Below are positions 46,787 through 57,692 of a stretch of DNA of 64,000 nucleotides, piece after piece (within the stretch, counting starts at the first letter, position 1; each line of letters opens with the position of its first letter). The translations under genes were made by a program, and so were the position numbers. Below the pieces are notes generated by a model. That model saw only the letters and a list, made by a program, of their open reading frames with translations. It had not been told where the DNA came from and did not search any database. Location of the stretch: positions 27,322,474 through 27,386,473 of the forward strand of contig CM028325.1 in the NCBI GenBank assembly GCA_016647705.1, read 5' to 3'. The DNA is from Eucommia ulmoides (taxonomy: Eukaryota; Streptophyta; Magnoliopsida; Garryales; Eucommiaceae).

Positions 46787-49700
46787 CACACAGTGAAGAA
46801 ATCACAGCTCCGTTCAGTAAGTTTCAACCTTGTTTTTCTTGAATTCAAATTTCGATTCGTTTTTGTTTTGATTCATTGCTTGTATTCCGGCGTCAATTTG
46901 CAGTTCAGAAGATCGGAAATCGTAAATCCGATGCATCGATTTCAGAAGAACTGTCTTCGGCGCCACCGGACGGAGAGGATGAGAACTCGCCGATCGAGCA
47001 AGTTGCCCTCACAGTTCCGCTTGCCGACGACTCCAGCCTTCCTGTCGTCACGTTCCGAATGTGGATTCTCGGAACCTTAGCCTGCGTCCTGCTCTCGTTC
47101 CTCAACCAATTCTTCTGGTACCGGCGGGAACCGATGTCGATCACGTCGATTTCCGCTCAGATCGCGGTGGTGCCTCTCGGGCACTTCATGGCGTCCGCCG
47201 TCACTGAGCGAGTGTTCTTCCGGGGACGGAAATGGGAGTTCACGCTCAACCCGGGGCCGTTCAACGTGAAGGAGCACGTGCTGATCACGATCTTCGCCAA
47301 CTGCGGGGCGGCCAATCCATACGCCATTCACGCTGTCACCGCCGTCAAGATATTTTACCGGCAGAAGCTGAGTTTTCTGGTCGGATTGGTGGTCGTTATA
47401 ACGACGCAGGTGTTAGGGTTCGGGTGGGCCGGAATATTCCGACGGTACTTGGTGGAACCGGCAGCCATGTGGTGGCCCCAGAATCTGGTCCAAGTTTCGC
47501 TGTTCAGGTACGTCCTCACGCATTGAATCGTTTCTTAGTGGCGTGCAGTATTTTTCTATTTTTGGAACCGTTAGAAGTGGGTCCTCTAAGTAATTTTTTT
47601 TAGGATTATGCTTAATTGATATGATATCTGTTTATATTATTAAAATCGAAATAATTTTTTTATGATTTAATTATATTGCAGAATAAGACCTAAATAATAT
47701 AATATTTACTATTTTTTTTTATTATTAATTTTCATATCCATCTTAAATTTAATATTATATTTTTTAAATTTTTATAAATTTTCAATTTCGTATTGAATAA
47801 TTCAATACGGGATTCATTATCGTGTTGAATTAAAAAATATTATATTATATTACAAATATTTATATATCAATATATAATGTTTTGAAATCAATGATATCAC
47901 GTTCACCAACTTTTAATCAAATTTTCATATTCATGTTAAATTCAACATTCTACTTCTGTTCCTTTATAGTTTTTTTATATTTATGTTAAATTCAACATGA
48001 TATTTTAACCAAAATTTATAAATGTGCTATATTGTTATTGTAAAAGTAATTAAATGAAAAGTAGGTTGAAAAGTAATGTATGTTGTTGAATTTCACCTGA
48101 TATATAAATAGATGTTATTTTAAAACTAATGATCTCTCGATCATAAATCTGTAATCAAATTAAACAAACAATATATCAAGAAAAAAATCTCTCTATTTTA
48201 TAAATATAGAAGTAGTTTAGTTTTAATTTGATAGTCTCTTTTACTTTTATGATATGGAAAGATATGTAGTTAATATATGATTACGAATTTATAGGTGTCA
48301 TTATCGTCATTTTATTTGATTTGAAAATAATAATTATAATATAAATTTAAAAATTAAATAGTTTAATTAAAAAGTTATAGAATATTTTGAGAAATCGACT
48401 ATTCTAATGAGACGATTCGATATTTGTTCTTTGTCGATTAGATATCTGCCAAGAGGATGTAGTTGGTAGAGTCTTGCTAGATAATGGCTTGTCATATAAA
48501 GAAGGAGTGTTTTGTCGGCTTGTGAAATTATGGTATAAATAACTGGAACATTTATTTATGGAAAAATTACCGAGTGGGCCCAATTGAGGCATAGAATTAT
48601 CAATTAAACTCTAGTATTTGAAAATAAACCAAACAATCCTAATATATTGAATTTTCGAACCGTCTAGTTTCAATTTAAAATACGTAAAAATTACACGATA
48701 AAATTGCCCTTACGAGATCCACAAGATTCAGAGTTTTCATATTTGACAAATCACAATAAAATCATTTATCAAATCAAAATAACTATTATTCAAACTTTTT
48801 TTACGATATAATTATATATTCAAATTCGTCTAATAAGATCTTCAAAATGATATCAAATTCATTATTTTTTTCCATTAGTTTCAGTCTTCACATTCATGTT
48901 ACATTTAACTTGATATTTTCAGAATTTTAAGTTTTCACATTCATGTTACATTCAACATGGTACTTCTAGAATTTACAATTTTCGCGTGTTTCATTTAACA
49001 TATAAATCACTTTTATCAGCAAGTCATGTTATATCCAACACGCATATAATATATGCTATTATCAACCTTAATTGATATTATTTATATTATATTGGATCTT
49101 ATATTCAACACTCATGGGGACATTCAGATCCTAGTGATGTTATACATAACATTTGACTTCATTGTCAATGCTATACATAAAATTAACTTCACAGTTAATG
49201 TTATATATAACATTTACATTCATCCTAATCCAAAACTCCGAAAAAAAAAGGATTAATATCTCATTGAATGTTATATATTACATGCAACATGCAACATGCA
49301 AATATAAATAGTATCACATGAATGTTACATGTAACATTGTTGTTACACGAATGTGGCATTTATTGTCATCACGATAAACAATTCAGAAAAATGTGATTTA
49401 TATCTCATTTTAAAGAGAATTATTTGCACATAATTGGCGTGTAAAAATTCTGTTGTTTTATGTTTGTATTGAGATTAAAACAAACATTTTTGTTCTATAT
49501 ATGGATAGTCATATATTATCTAATTTAGTTTTGCATTAGGGGGAGTTGATTACATGATATTATGAAGTGACACATTAAATAAGAGCATTTTAGTTACGAA
49601 AATGCCATAAGTACTACTCAGTTCACAAAAAACGTTGCGAGTATAATTGGTAATTTTGATGCCTTTTTGGGATCGCTTGGTAAGCGCCCCTTTATTTGAC

Positions 49701-52700
49701 TTTCTTAGGATCTACAATGTCTAAATCATATTTCAAACCCTCAATTTTTTGGGGGTTTGGAATTTCACACCCTATAGTTTTAATTGGGGCACATTATTCT
49801 CCTAGAAAAATATAATTTAATTCAAGTAGAATTGTAGAAGGTGTCCAAAGGAGATAGGTATATCTAAGAAAATTTGAAATAACAAAATTAGGAATTGATG
49901 TAGCCAATTTTTTTTAGTGAACTTGCAAAACAGAAGAATAATAAGGATGACACCGGTGTCGTGTCAGTCAAAGAACTTCCGACTTGAGAATAAGTTAGTC
50001 TATTTTTTGTTTGAGCAAAAGACTGAATATCAAATTAACATGATATATTCTCATTTTATACTTGAGTTATAGGTCGTTTAGACAGTGGTCGTTTGATATG
50101 GATGATCTAGTCTTCCTCCTTGATCATTTGCTATGTTGTTGGTAGGACTGGTCATGGGCCGGGCCAGGCTCTAGCTAAGGTATTACAAGAAATGGTTAGA
50201 GCTGAGCCCGACCCGAGCCCTATAATTGGGCCCTATATCCATGCCCAAGCCTGGCTCTAAGCAACAAACTTCAAACCCAAACCCGACCCTATAATTTTTT
50301 CAAACATTTTCACAGAACAATAAATATTTTCACAAAACAATAAACAAAATAAGGCTATTAAAAAAACAGATCTATAGATCTAGGGCTTGTACCGAAGCAT
50401 GAACAGAACACTAAACAACCGAAGCATAAACAACAATCACCAAAGTAATTTCACTGAAGCATGAACAAAAATCAAACCATTCTATTACCTTAACTCCCTT
50501 ATAGAGGCGATCAACGATGACACAAGATCCCGACGATGAACGACTGAGGGAGCGGCTACGAACAACGACGACGAACGACTGAGCGACAGCGAGACTAGGG
50601 CTGACAGAAGTAGAGAGGGAGGGAGCACATCGCCGTTCTGAGAAGTACGGAAGCTGTGGATTGAATAATAAGGGTTAAACAAACCCTTATCTATATATAG
50701 CACATCGTGAATCGGGTCTTGAGAGACAGAGCAACGATCGATGGCGACGGAGAATCAAAGATACAACGATCGAAGACGGCGACGAGGCAATGCTAGGGCA
50801 GGCGAAGGCTGGGGCCATGGAGGGATGTAGCATTCGCTTTCGAGAATGAAGATAGTCAGAGAGATACAGGTTGAGATAAATGAAATAAAATTAGGGAAAA
50901 TGATTTTATTATTATAATTAATATATATCCGTTGGAGTTGAGTGAATCATTAACATGATGTATATATATAATATATAATATATATCTTAATATACAGGCT
51001 GTCTCCACTCAATGAAGCATTGGCATGATATATAATATAATAATTTTCAAAATTAAAACAATGGCCGGGCTGACCCTAAAAAAAATTGGTCAAACCCAAG
51101 CCTGGCCCTAAAATTGGTCGGGCCTGAATTTTCAAGTGGCCTTGCCCAGATTCTAAAAAAATAGGGTCGGGCCTTACGGACTGGGTGGGCCCTCAGGCCC
51201 ATGACGACCCCTAATTGTTGGGAGTAGTTCCGAACTTAGTGCAAAATGGGAGTGTGGGTTCGACTAGGTTACGTTCTTTGGCTTCCCACTTGTTGGATCC
51301 ATGCTATGGATCATTGGATCGAATCGTTATCCGAGGCTTTACTCAGTTTGAGCGTTGGGCTTTTCTATTATGTCCGCCCAAGATAGCATGTGGGCTATTG
51401 GGATGGGCCTATCCGAGATGTGTGTGTAGTGGGCCACCTGTAGCAGGCTTTCAGCTAGCGCCCTTTTACTAGCCTGGTTAATGCTGGACTCTTGACCCAA
51501 TTTCATTATCCAGCTTCTCTTAAAAACTAGAGTTAATAGCGAGAAATTAACTCTTATCAGAAATGGTCTTATTACTTTCAATTAACTGATAAGATAACTC
51601 TTGAACGATCTGTATGGCACAAAATAATTCATTTAACTTACCTGATGATATCCAAAAATAGTTCACCTTACACGTCACTATGAAATTTGGAATATTCATT
51701 CTCTTCTAGTTTGGATTACTCTCACAGCTTAGATTCTTACAAAATGATGCACTACGGGTGGGTCTGCTAACGTTGCACCTCTAGTATGAGAATAAGTTGA
51801 GAGCCTTAGAAAGATTGGACAGAGCATAGCTAGAAAAAGAGAGCGCACCTAGCTAGACCATCCCTCGTCATATTTGTAGTCGAAAGAGAATTTGTTTGAC
51901 AAGTCATCCCTAAATCCCGGCTCAATACCATAACCGTCGCGTGACTGGTGGGATATGGGTTAATGAGCCATTATTTGGGATCGTAACAACTCTTTCCTTA
52001 ATAATGGGTGGTGGTATTGCCCCAGGGATGGAAGTCGGTGTCGTGTGTAGGGCTCTTGTCCGTGGCACATGCCAGGTGGACACAAGGTGATAATATTTGC
52101 CTGATCTGAATTTCTTTTTTTTCTTTCTTTGCAGGGCACTACATGAGAAAGAGCAAAGACCAAAGGGTGGATTAACAAGAAACCAATTCTTCATAATTGC
52201 CTTTACCTCCAGCTTTGCTTACTACATCTTACCAGGCTACCTTTTCCCAATGCTAACCTCCCTCTCCTGGCTCTGCTGGATATTCCCCAACTCTGTTTTG
52301 GCCCAACAACTCGGGTCTGGGCTTCACGGGCTTGGGCTGGGCTCTATTGGGCTTGATTGGGCTAGTATATCATCTTATCTTGGAAGCCCACTTGCAAGCC
52401 CGTGGTTCGCCACCGCCAATATCGCCGGCGGCTTCTTTTTATTCCTCTACGTGATGACGCCGACGGCTTATTGGCTCAATGTGTATAAAGCCAAGACCTT
52501 TCCGATATTTTCCGATGATCTGTTCACGTCCGGTGGCCGGAAGTACAATATCACGGCAATTATTGGGCCGGATTTTCGTATTGATTTGGAGAGTTATGAG
52601 CGAGAGGGGCGGTTGTATCTCAGCACTTTGTTTGCCATGACGTATGCTTTCAGTTTTGCTTGCCTTACTGCCACTTTTGTCCACGTCATCCTCTTCAATG

Positions 52701-52818
52701 GAAAGTAAGTTTTTTTATAATTAAACATGCCCTTACGTTTAGGGTTTTCTGTTCTTGGATTTTTGTTCTCAAAAATATGACAGGAAACAAAATATGAAAA
52801 CAATAAATAAATAATAAA

Positions 52819-52910
<92 letters not shown>

Positions 52911-54857
52911 ATTCGATCTGTTCACGTTTGCTTTTTAAGAACTGAATGTTTTTCAGCTCCTGTATTTCTGCTGTCAGGAAAACTGGAACAGAAGCAAAAT
53001 TCTGAGAACAATTCTTTTTTGTTTTCATAAATTTATTCTGAAATTTGAAAAAACAAAAAGAGTTTTGTTTTTGTACTTATTTGTTTTTGCTGTGTCTATT
53101 TGTTCTCAGAAAACTGGCAACAAAAACAAAAATACGGGGTAAAAAAATCAGTTTTGTTCTGTTCCCATATTTGAGTTTCTGTTCGTCATTTTCTTGGAAC
53201 CTGGGAACAAAAAGTCTAAACCTGGGAACAAAAAGTCTAAACAAATGCCACATAAACAAACATGGCCTAAGGTGTGATCTGTTTAATTTTTATGTCTAGA
53301 GATCTCTGTTTTTGTTCCCAAAAATCTTGTAACAAACACAGAAATCTGAGAAACAATTCAGCTTTGCTCCCAAACTTTTGGTGATAAAAAATGTTACACA
53401 TCAGTAACATCAACATTTTTACTATCATAGTTCAATTTTTGCTCCCAATTTTCTGACAACAAAACATTTTTTTGCAAAAAAATAAAACAGAACATAATTT
53501 TTTTTTTTTTTTAAATCATACTACTAGTTTTGTTCACAATTTTATGGGAACGGAAGCAGAAATCTCAGAACAAATAGGTTTTGGTCCCTGCACAGACCTA
53601 ATATCCCTCTCTCTCTCTCTCTCCAGGGATTTGTGGCAGCTGAGCAGATCAGCCTTTCAAGAGAAGAAATTAGATATCCACACAAAGCTAATGAGAAAAT
53701 ACAAGCAAGTTCCTGAATGGTGGTTCACATCCATTCTCTTCATAAACATCGCAGCAACTGTTTTTGTATGCGAACACTACAAGGACCAACTCCAGTTACC
53801 ATGGTGGGGTGTCCTCTTAGCCTGTGCGCTTGCCTTCTTCTTCACCCTCCCCATCGGAATTATCACTGCCACCACAAACCAGGTAAAACAAACACACACA
53901 CCCCTCTCCATCCCTTAAAAAAACCCATTTTTAATACAACTTAACATGTTGAATTCCGGTAGACGCCAGGTTTGAATGTGATCACAGAGTACATCATTGG
54001 GTATCTCTATCCAGGGTATCCAGTTGCCAATATGTGCTTCAAGGTCTATGGCTATATAAGCATGAAGCAGGGGATTCTATTTCTCCAAGACTTTAAGCTT
54101 GGACACTATATGAAGATTCCCCCTAGAGCAATGTTCATGGCCCAGGTCAGCTTTTATATCAAATCTTTTAGGGTCTGTTTGGTTTCGGTTTCTGACATAC
54201 ATTATTTGTTTTCGGGTCTACCTTCTTGTTCTTTGTCAGGTAGTTGGGACTCTAGTATCTGGCCTTGTGCATTTGGGGACGGCATGGTGGCTAATGGACA
54301 CCATCCCTAACATATGTGACCGAACGAAGCTACCCCATGGAAGTCCATGGACTTGTCCTAGCGATCACGTGTTCTACGATGCCTCGGTGATCTGGGGTCT
54401 GATAGGACCCCAGAGAATATTCGGCAATCTCGGCTACTACTCTGCAATCAACTGGTTTTTCCTAATCGGGGCAATATCTCCGCTCCTAGTATGGATCGCA
54501 CACAAGATTTTTCCAAGCCAAAAATGGATTAAACTCATCACGCTACCGGTTATATTCGGTTCTATCATCAATATGCCACCTGCAACCTCTGTGAACTTCA
54601 ACAGTTGGATTTTGATTGGTTTTCTATCGGGATTTTTGGCCTATAGATACCATCGTGATTGGTGGAGCCGCCACAACTATGTTTTGTCGGGGGCACTAGA
54701 CGCTGGTTTGGCCTTCATGGGCGTGTTGTTGTACTTGTGTTTTGGGCTAGGGCATGTTACCCTTGATTGGTGGGGTAGTAACGGAGATGGGTGCCCTTTG
54801 GCTACTTGCCCTTCGGCTAAAGGGATTGTGGTTGACGGATGCCCGGTAGCTAACTAG
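46783..54857 (+). CDS. OPT: Oligopeptide transporter, OPT family (six exons)
   Basis: Exons: 46783-46816, 46904-47507, 52135-52704, 53627-53882, 53963-54145, 54240-54857; all introns GT/AG, frame continuous, 754 residues, normal for plant OPTs (about 730-770). OPT proteins are proton-coupled membrane symporters for small peptides, glutathione-type compounds or metal chelates. Family marks: a hydrophilic acidic N-terminus, then [15 protein letters not shown] and [15 protein letters not shown] (NPG at residues 127-129); [89 protein letters not shown] (KIPPR at 539-543); [14 protein letters not shown]; and the C-terminal DWWG...GCPLATCP...GCPVAN. Many hydrophobic segments match a polytopic protein. 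The start is the first ATG that splices into the family-like N-terminus. Which numbered OPT it matches was not resolved. Confidence 0.96.
47508..52134 (+). other. OPT intron 2, 4.6 kb, repeat-rich
   Basis: Donor GTACGT at 47508, acceptor TTTGCAG ending 52134. It is AT-rich in its first 2.3 kb. An unclassified repeat (49925-50142 and 51222-51480) is split by a hAT-type non-autonomous element. A segment at 51720-51870 may be related to the same unclassified repeat. No gene on either strand. Confidence 0.8.
50143..51213. mobile_element. Non-autonomous hAT-type element in OPT intron 2
   Basis: 1071 bp. The left end TAGGACTGGTCATGGGCC and the reverse complement of the right end TAGGGGTCGTCATGGGCC agree at 15 of 18 positions. 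The flanking 8-bp sequences GTTGTTGG (50135-50142) and ATTGTTGG (51214-51221) differ at one base, as expected for an 8-bp hAT duplication. GGGCC-rich subterminal repeats lie at both ends. No transposase is encoded. Confidence 0.78.
52816..52903 (+). repeat. (AAAT)n and (TA)n microsatellite in OPT intron 3
   Basis: An AAAT/AATA repeat passes into a pure TA repeat of about 27 units (52849-52903). Length variation here would not touch coding sequence. Confidence 0.92.
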
Positions 54858-54942
54858 TGGTGTGTAATGAACTAAATGGTGTAATTTGTAGTTCCATCTC
54901 AATTCTATAATTTGCGTAAAATTTAATCATCAAATTAATTTA

Positions 54943-55453
54943 TGTTAGTGGTAAAACCACCTTCTCCACTCTTTGAATGAAAAAACCATTTTCTTTTGGT
55001 GGGTTTTAATGGTGGAGCACCTAACTTAATAGACACCAAGACAATCTTCATGAGTAGAAGGCTATATATAGCCTTGTAAACTAAGAATCAAAGGGACAGA
55101 AGAAGAGTTTAGAGAATAAGCTAATCTTTGAGTATTTGAGAGCTTCTTCCAAAGTTACTACGAAAAGATAAATTATTTCTCTTTTGTAAGTATTATTTTT
55201 CTAAAGTTGAAAGAGTTGTTTCCCCTATTACAAGAGAGAATAAAATTGTTATCTCCTTGTATTTAAAGAGAAGGTGTTGTAATTCCTATTTTACAATAGT
55301 GAAATCCTCCTACACTTGCACGTGATTTTTATTCGAATTTGTTTGGGGGGTTTTCATATAAAAAAATTGTGTCTAGTTTATCTTTATTTTATTCTCATTT
55401 CGATTTAGTTGTGAGTTGTCTTCTATCCATAAATTTCCTAACATTACCCAACA
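54943..55453 (+). repeat. 5' LTR of the copia element
   Basis: Begins TGTTAGTGGTAAAACCACC and ends ACCCAACA. It has a palindromic TATA-box region GGCTATATATAGCC at about 55060-55073. It lies in the OPT downstream region and could supply or disturb transcript ends there. Confidence 0.88.
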
Positions 55454-55454
55454 G

Positions 55455-55466
55455 TGGCATTAAAGC
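55455..55466 (+). other. Primer-binding site of the copia element (decayed)
   Basis: TGGCATTAAAGC directly after the LTR, compared with the plant copia consensus TGGTATCAGAGC complementary to initiator tRNA-Met. Three bases differ. Confidence 0.7.
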
Positions 55467-55501
55467 TTTGGTTGCGGGGTGTGAAGATCCTAGTGAACGA
55501 T

Positions 55502-56390
55502 ATGACAACAACAATAAAGTTCGATGTTGAGAAGTTCAACGGGAGTAATTTCTCATCATGAAAAATGAAGATTAAGGCAATTTTGAGGAAGGACAATTAC
55601 TTGGCAGCAATTGGAGATAGACCTGTGGAGATCACTGACGATGACAAGTGGAACGAGATGGATGGCAACGCAATTACCGATCTGCATTTAGCATTAGCCG
55701 GTGGAGTGTTATCTAGTGGTAGAAAAGAAGACTGCGAAGAAGATTTGGGATACTCTAATAAGATTGTACGAAGTCAAGTCATTTCACAACAAAATCTTCT
55801 TAAAGATAATACTTTACACTTTTCGAACGGCAAAATCCACTTCGGTGACCAATCACATCAATACCTTGAATACTCTATTTTCACAACTTACATCAATGGG
55901 TTACAAATGGAGACAACTGAACGTGTGGATATTTTACTTCAAAGTCTACCTGACTCGTATGATCAACTCGTCATCAACCTAACGAATAATATCCTGACTG
56001 ATTATTTAGTCTTCGACGAAATTGCAGCTGCTAAGAAAAAACCAGGCGCAAAAACATGGATAACAGACAGGCAGGTTCGCAGCAAAAGGAAGATTTGATT
56101 GTGAAGAGAGGAAGATCAATGGAATGTGACTCTAGTGGGAGTCAAAATCATGGTAGATCGAAATCAAGAAGTAAGAAGAATTTCGAGTGCTACAACTGTG
56201 ACAAAAAGGGTCACTTCAAGAAGGACTATTGGAGCAAAAAGAAAAGTGGAGACCCTGAGTCGTTAAATGCTCAAAGGAATGTGGCAAGTACATCATATAA
56301 TGGTGAAGTTCTATACAATGAGGCAACAATAACATTTGAAAGTAGAAAACAGTTTTCTGAAGTCTGGTTACTAGACTCAAGAGCAACGTG
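55502..56390 (+). pseudogene. Copia gag (UBN2-type) with altered zinc knuckle
   Basis: Starts ATG at 55502 with KFDVEKFNGSNFSS, then a TGA where the family has Trp, then MKIKAILRKDNYLAAIGDRP. It passes through frameshifts near 55710 and 55900. Other recognisable parts are VEKKTAKKIWDTLIRLYEVK, VTNHINTLNTLFSQLTSMGY and LLQSLPDSYDQLVINLTNNI. The knuckle reads CYNCDKKGHFKKDYW: the last zinc-binding Cys of the CX2CX4HX4C motif is Tyr, so RNA binding would be impaired. Confidence 0.85.
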
Positions 56391-57396
56391 ACACATGACA
56401 TTTCAGAGAGAATGGTTTCACAAATATGAACCAATCTTAAGAGGTGTTGTACACATGGGTGATGATCATGCTTTGGAGATCGCTGGTATTGGTACTATCA
56501 AAATAAAAATATATGATGGTACGATTCACACTATTTAGGAGGTACGACATGTGAAGGGCCTAAGTAAGAATCAATTGTCTTTGGGACAAACAGACAGTCT
56601 TGAACATAAAATCCATGCCAAAAATGGGATCTTGAATATTGTCAAAGGCGCTTGTGGTAATAAAGGCAGAATAAATCGCAACGAATCTATTCATGCTTAA
56701 AGGGAAAACATTACAAGAAGGTGATGCGTGTGTTGCATCAACTAGCAAGGGAGAAGAGTCAATGGTGATGTGGCATCTCAAACTTGGCCATATGTCGGAA
56801 CGAGGTTTGAAGACTCTCTTCGAACAAAAAGCAGTTTCCTGGGCTCAAATATGTAAACCTACATTTTTGTGAGCATTGTGTTACATGTAAGCAATATAGA
56901 TTAAAGTTTAACGGATCTGTTACAATGAGTAAATGCATTCTAAACTTGATTCATTTTGATGTATGGGAATCACCGAAAATGTCCCTAGGAGGAGCAAAAT
57001 ACTTTGTGTCTTTCATTGATGATTATGCCAGAAGATGTTGGGTGTATCCAATCAAGAAGAAGTCAGATGTGTTTCTAGTATTTAAAGACTTCAAAGTACA
57101 GGTGGAACTTGAATCTAGAAAGAAGATCAAGCGTTTGAGGACAAATAACAGAAGAGTATATATAGATAGAGAGTTTCTTGCTTTGTGTAAGCATGAAGGT
57201 ATCAAAAGATAATTTACTGTCACATACATACCTTAGCAAAATAGAGTGGTAGAGCGGATGAACAAAACTCTTCTAGAAAGAATGAGAGTTATGTTGAGAA
57301 CTGCGGGTCAACCTAACTCTTTTTGGGCCGAAATAGCCAAAACTGCTTGGCATGTGATAAATCGGTCACCATCAACGACAATTGGTTTAAAGACAC
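56340..57396 (+). pseudogene. Copia protease and integrase, first part
   Basis: The protease catalytic loop reads LDSRAT-stop at 56373-56386, with Arg in place of the conserved Gly. MGDDHALEIAGIGTIKIK follows. The integrase zinc region has MWHLKLGHMSERGLK and, after a frame change, a CEHCVTCK-type pair. The core has the first Asp in IHFDVWESP and the third acidic residue in VVERMNKTL. The second catalytic Asp is replaced by Asn (RTNN at 57138-57149). The frame stops at 57396, where the nested LTR begins, and resumes at 60675. Confidence 0.85.
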
Positions 57397-57649
57397 TGTT
57401 GTTATATGTGTTTTAATGATGTCACAAAATATGTTGTGATAATGTCAATATTGGTAATATGATATATCACATTGATATTATTAGACACAAATTATATGTT
57501 CCAATATATTTCGATTGAATCATACCTTGAGTGTACTAACTAATGTGAAGTGCATGTATAATCTTGATATCCAGAGTACAAGATTTAGGTAAGATTAAGT
57601 TTATATGATGGTACTCTTGAAAATATTATATATTTTGACTTATTAGGAT

Positions 57650-57692
<43 letters not shown>

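Noticed and set aside
47077-47331. ORFs antisense or out of frame to OPT exon 2 (also 47232-47603)
   Set aside because: Shadows of the GC-rich coding exon; the OPT frame has the family motifs.
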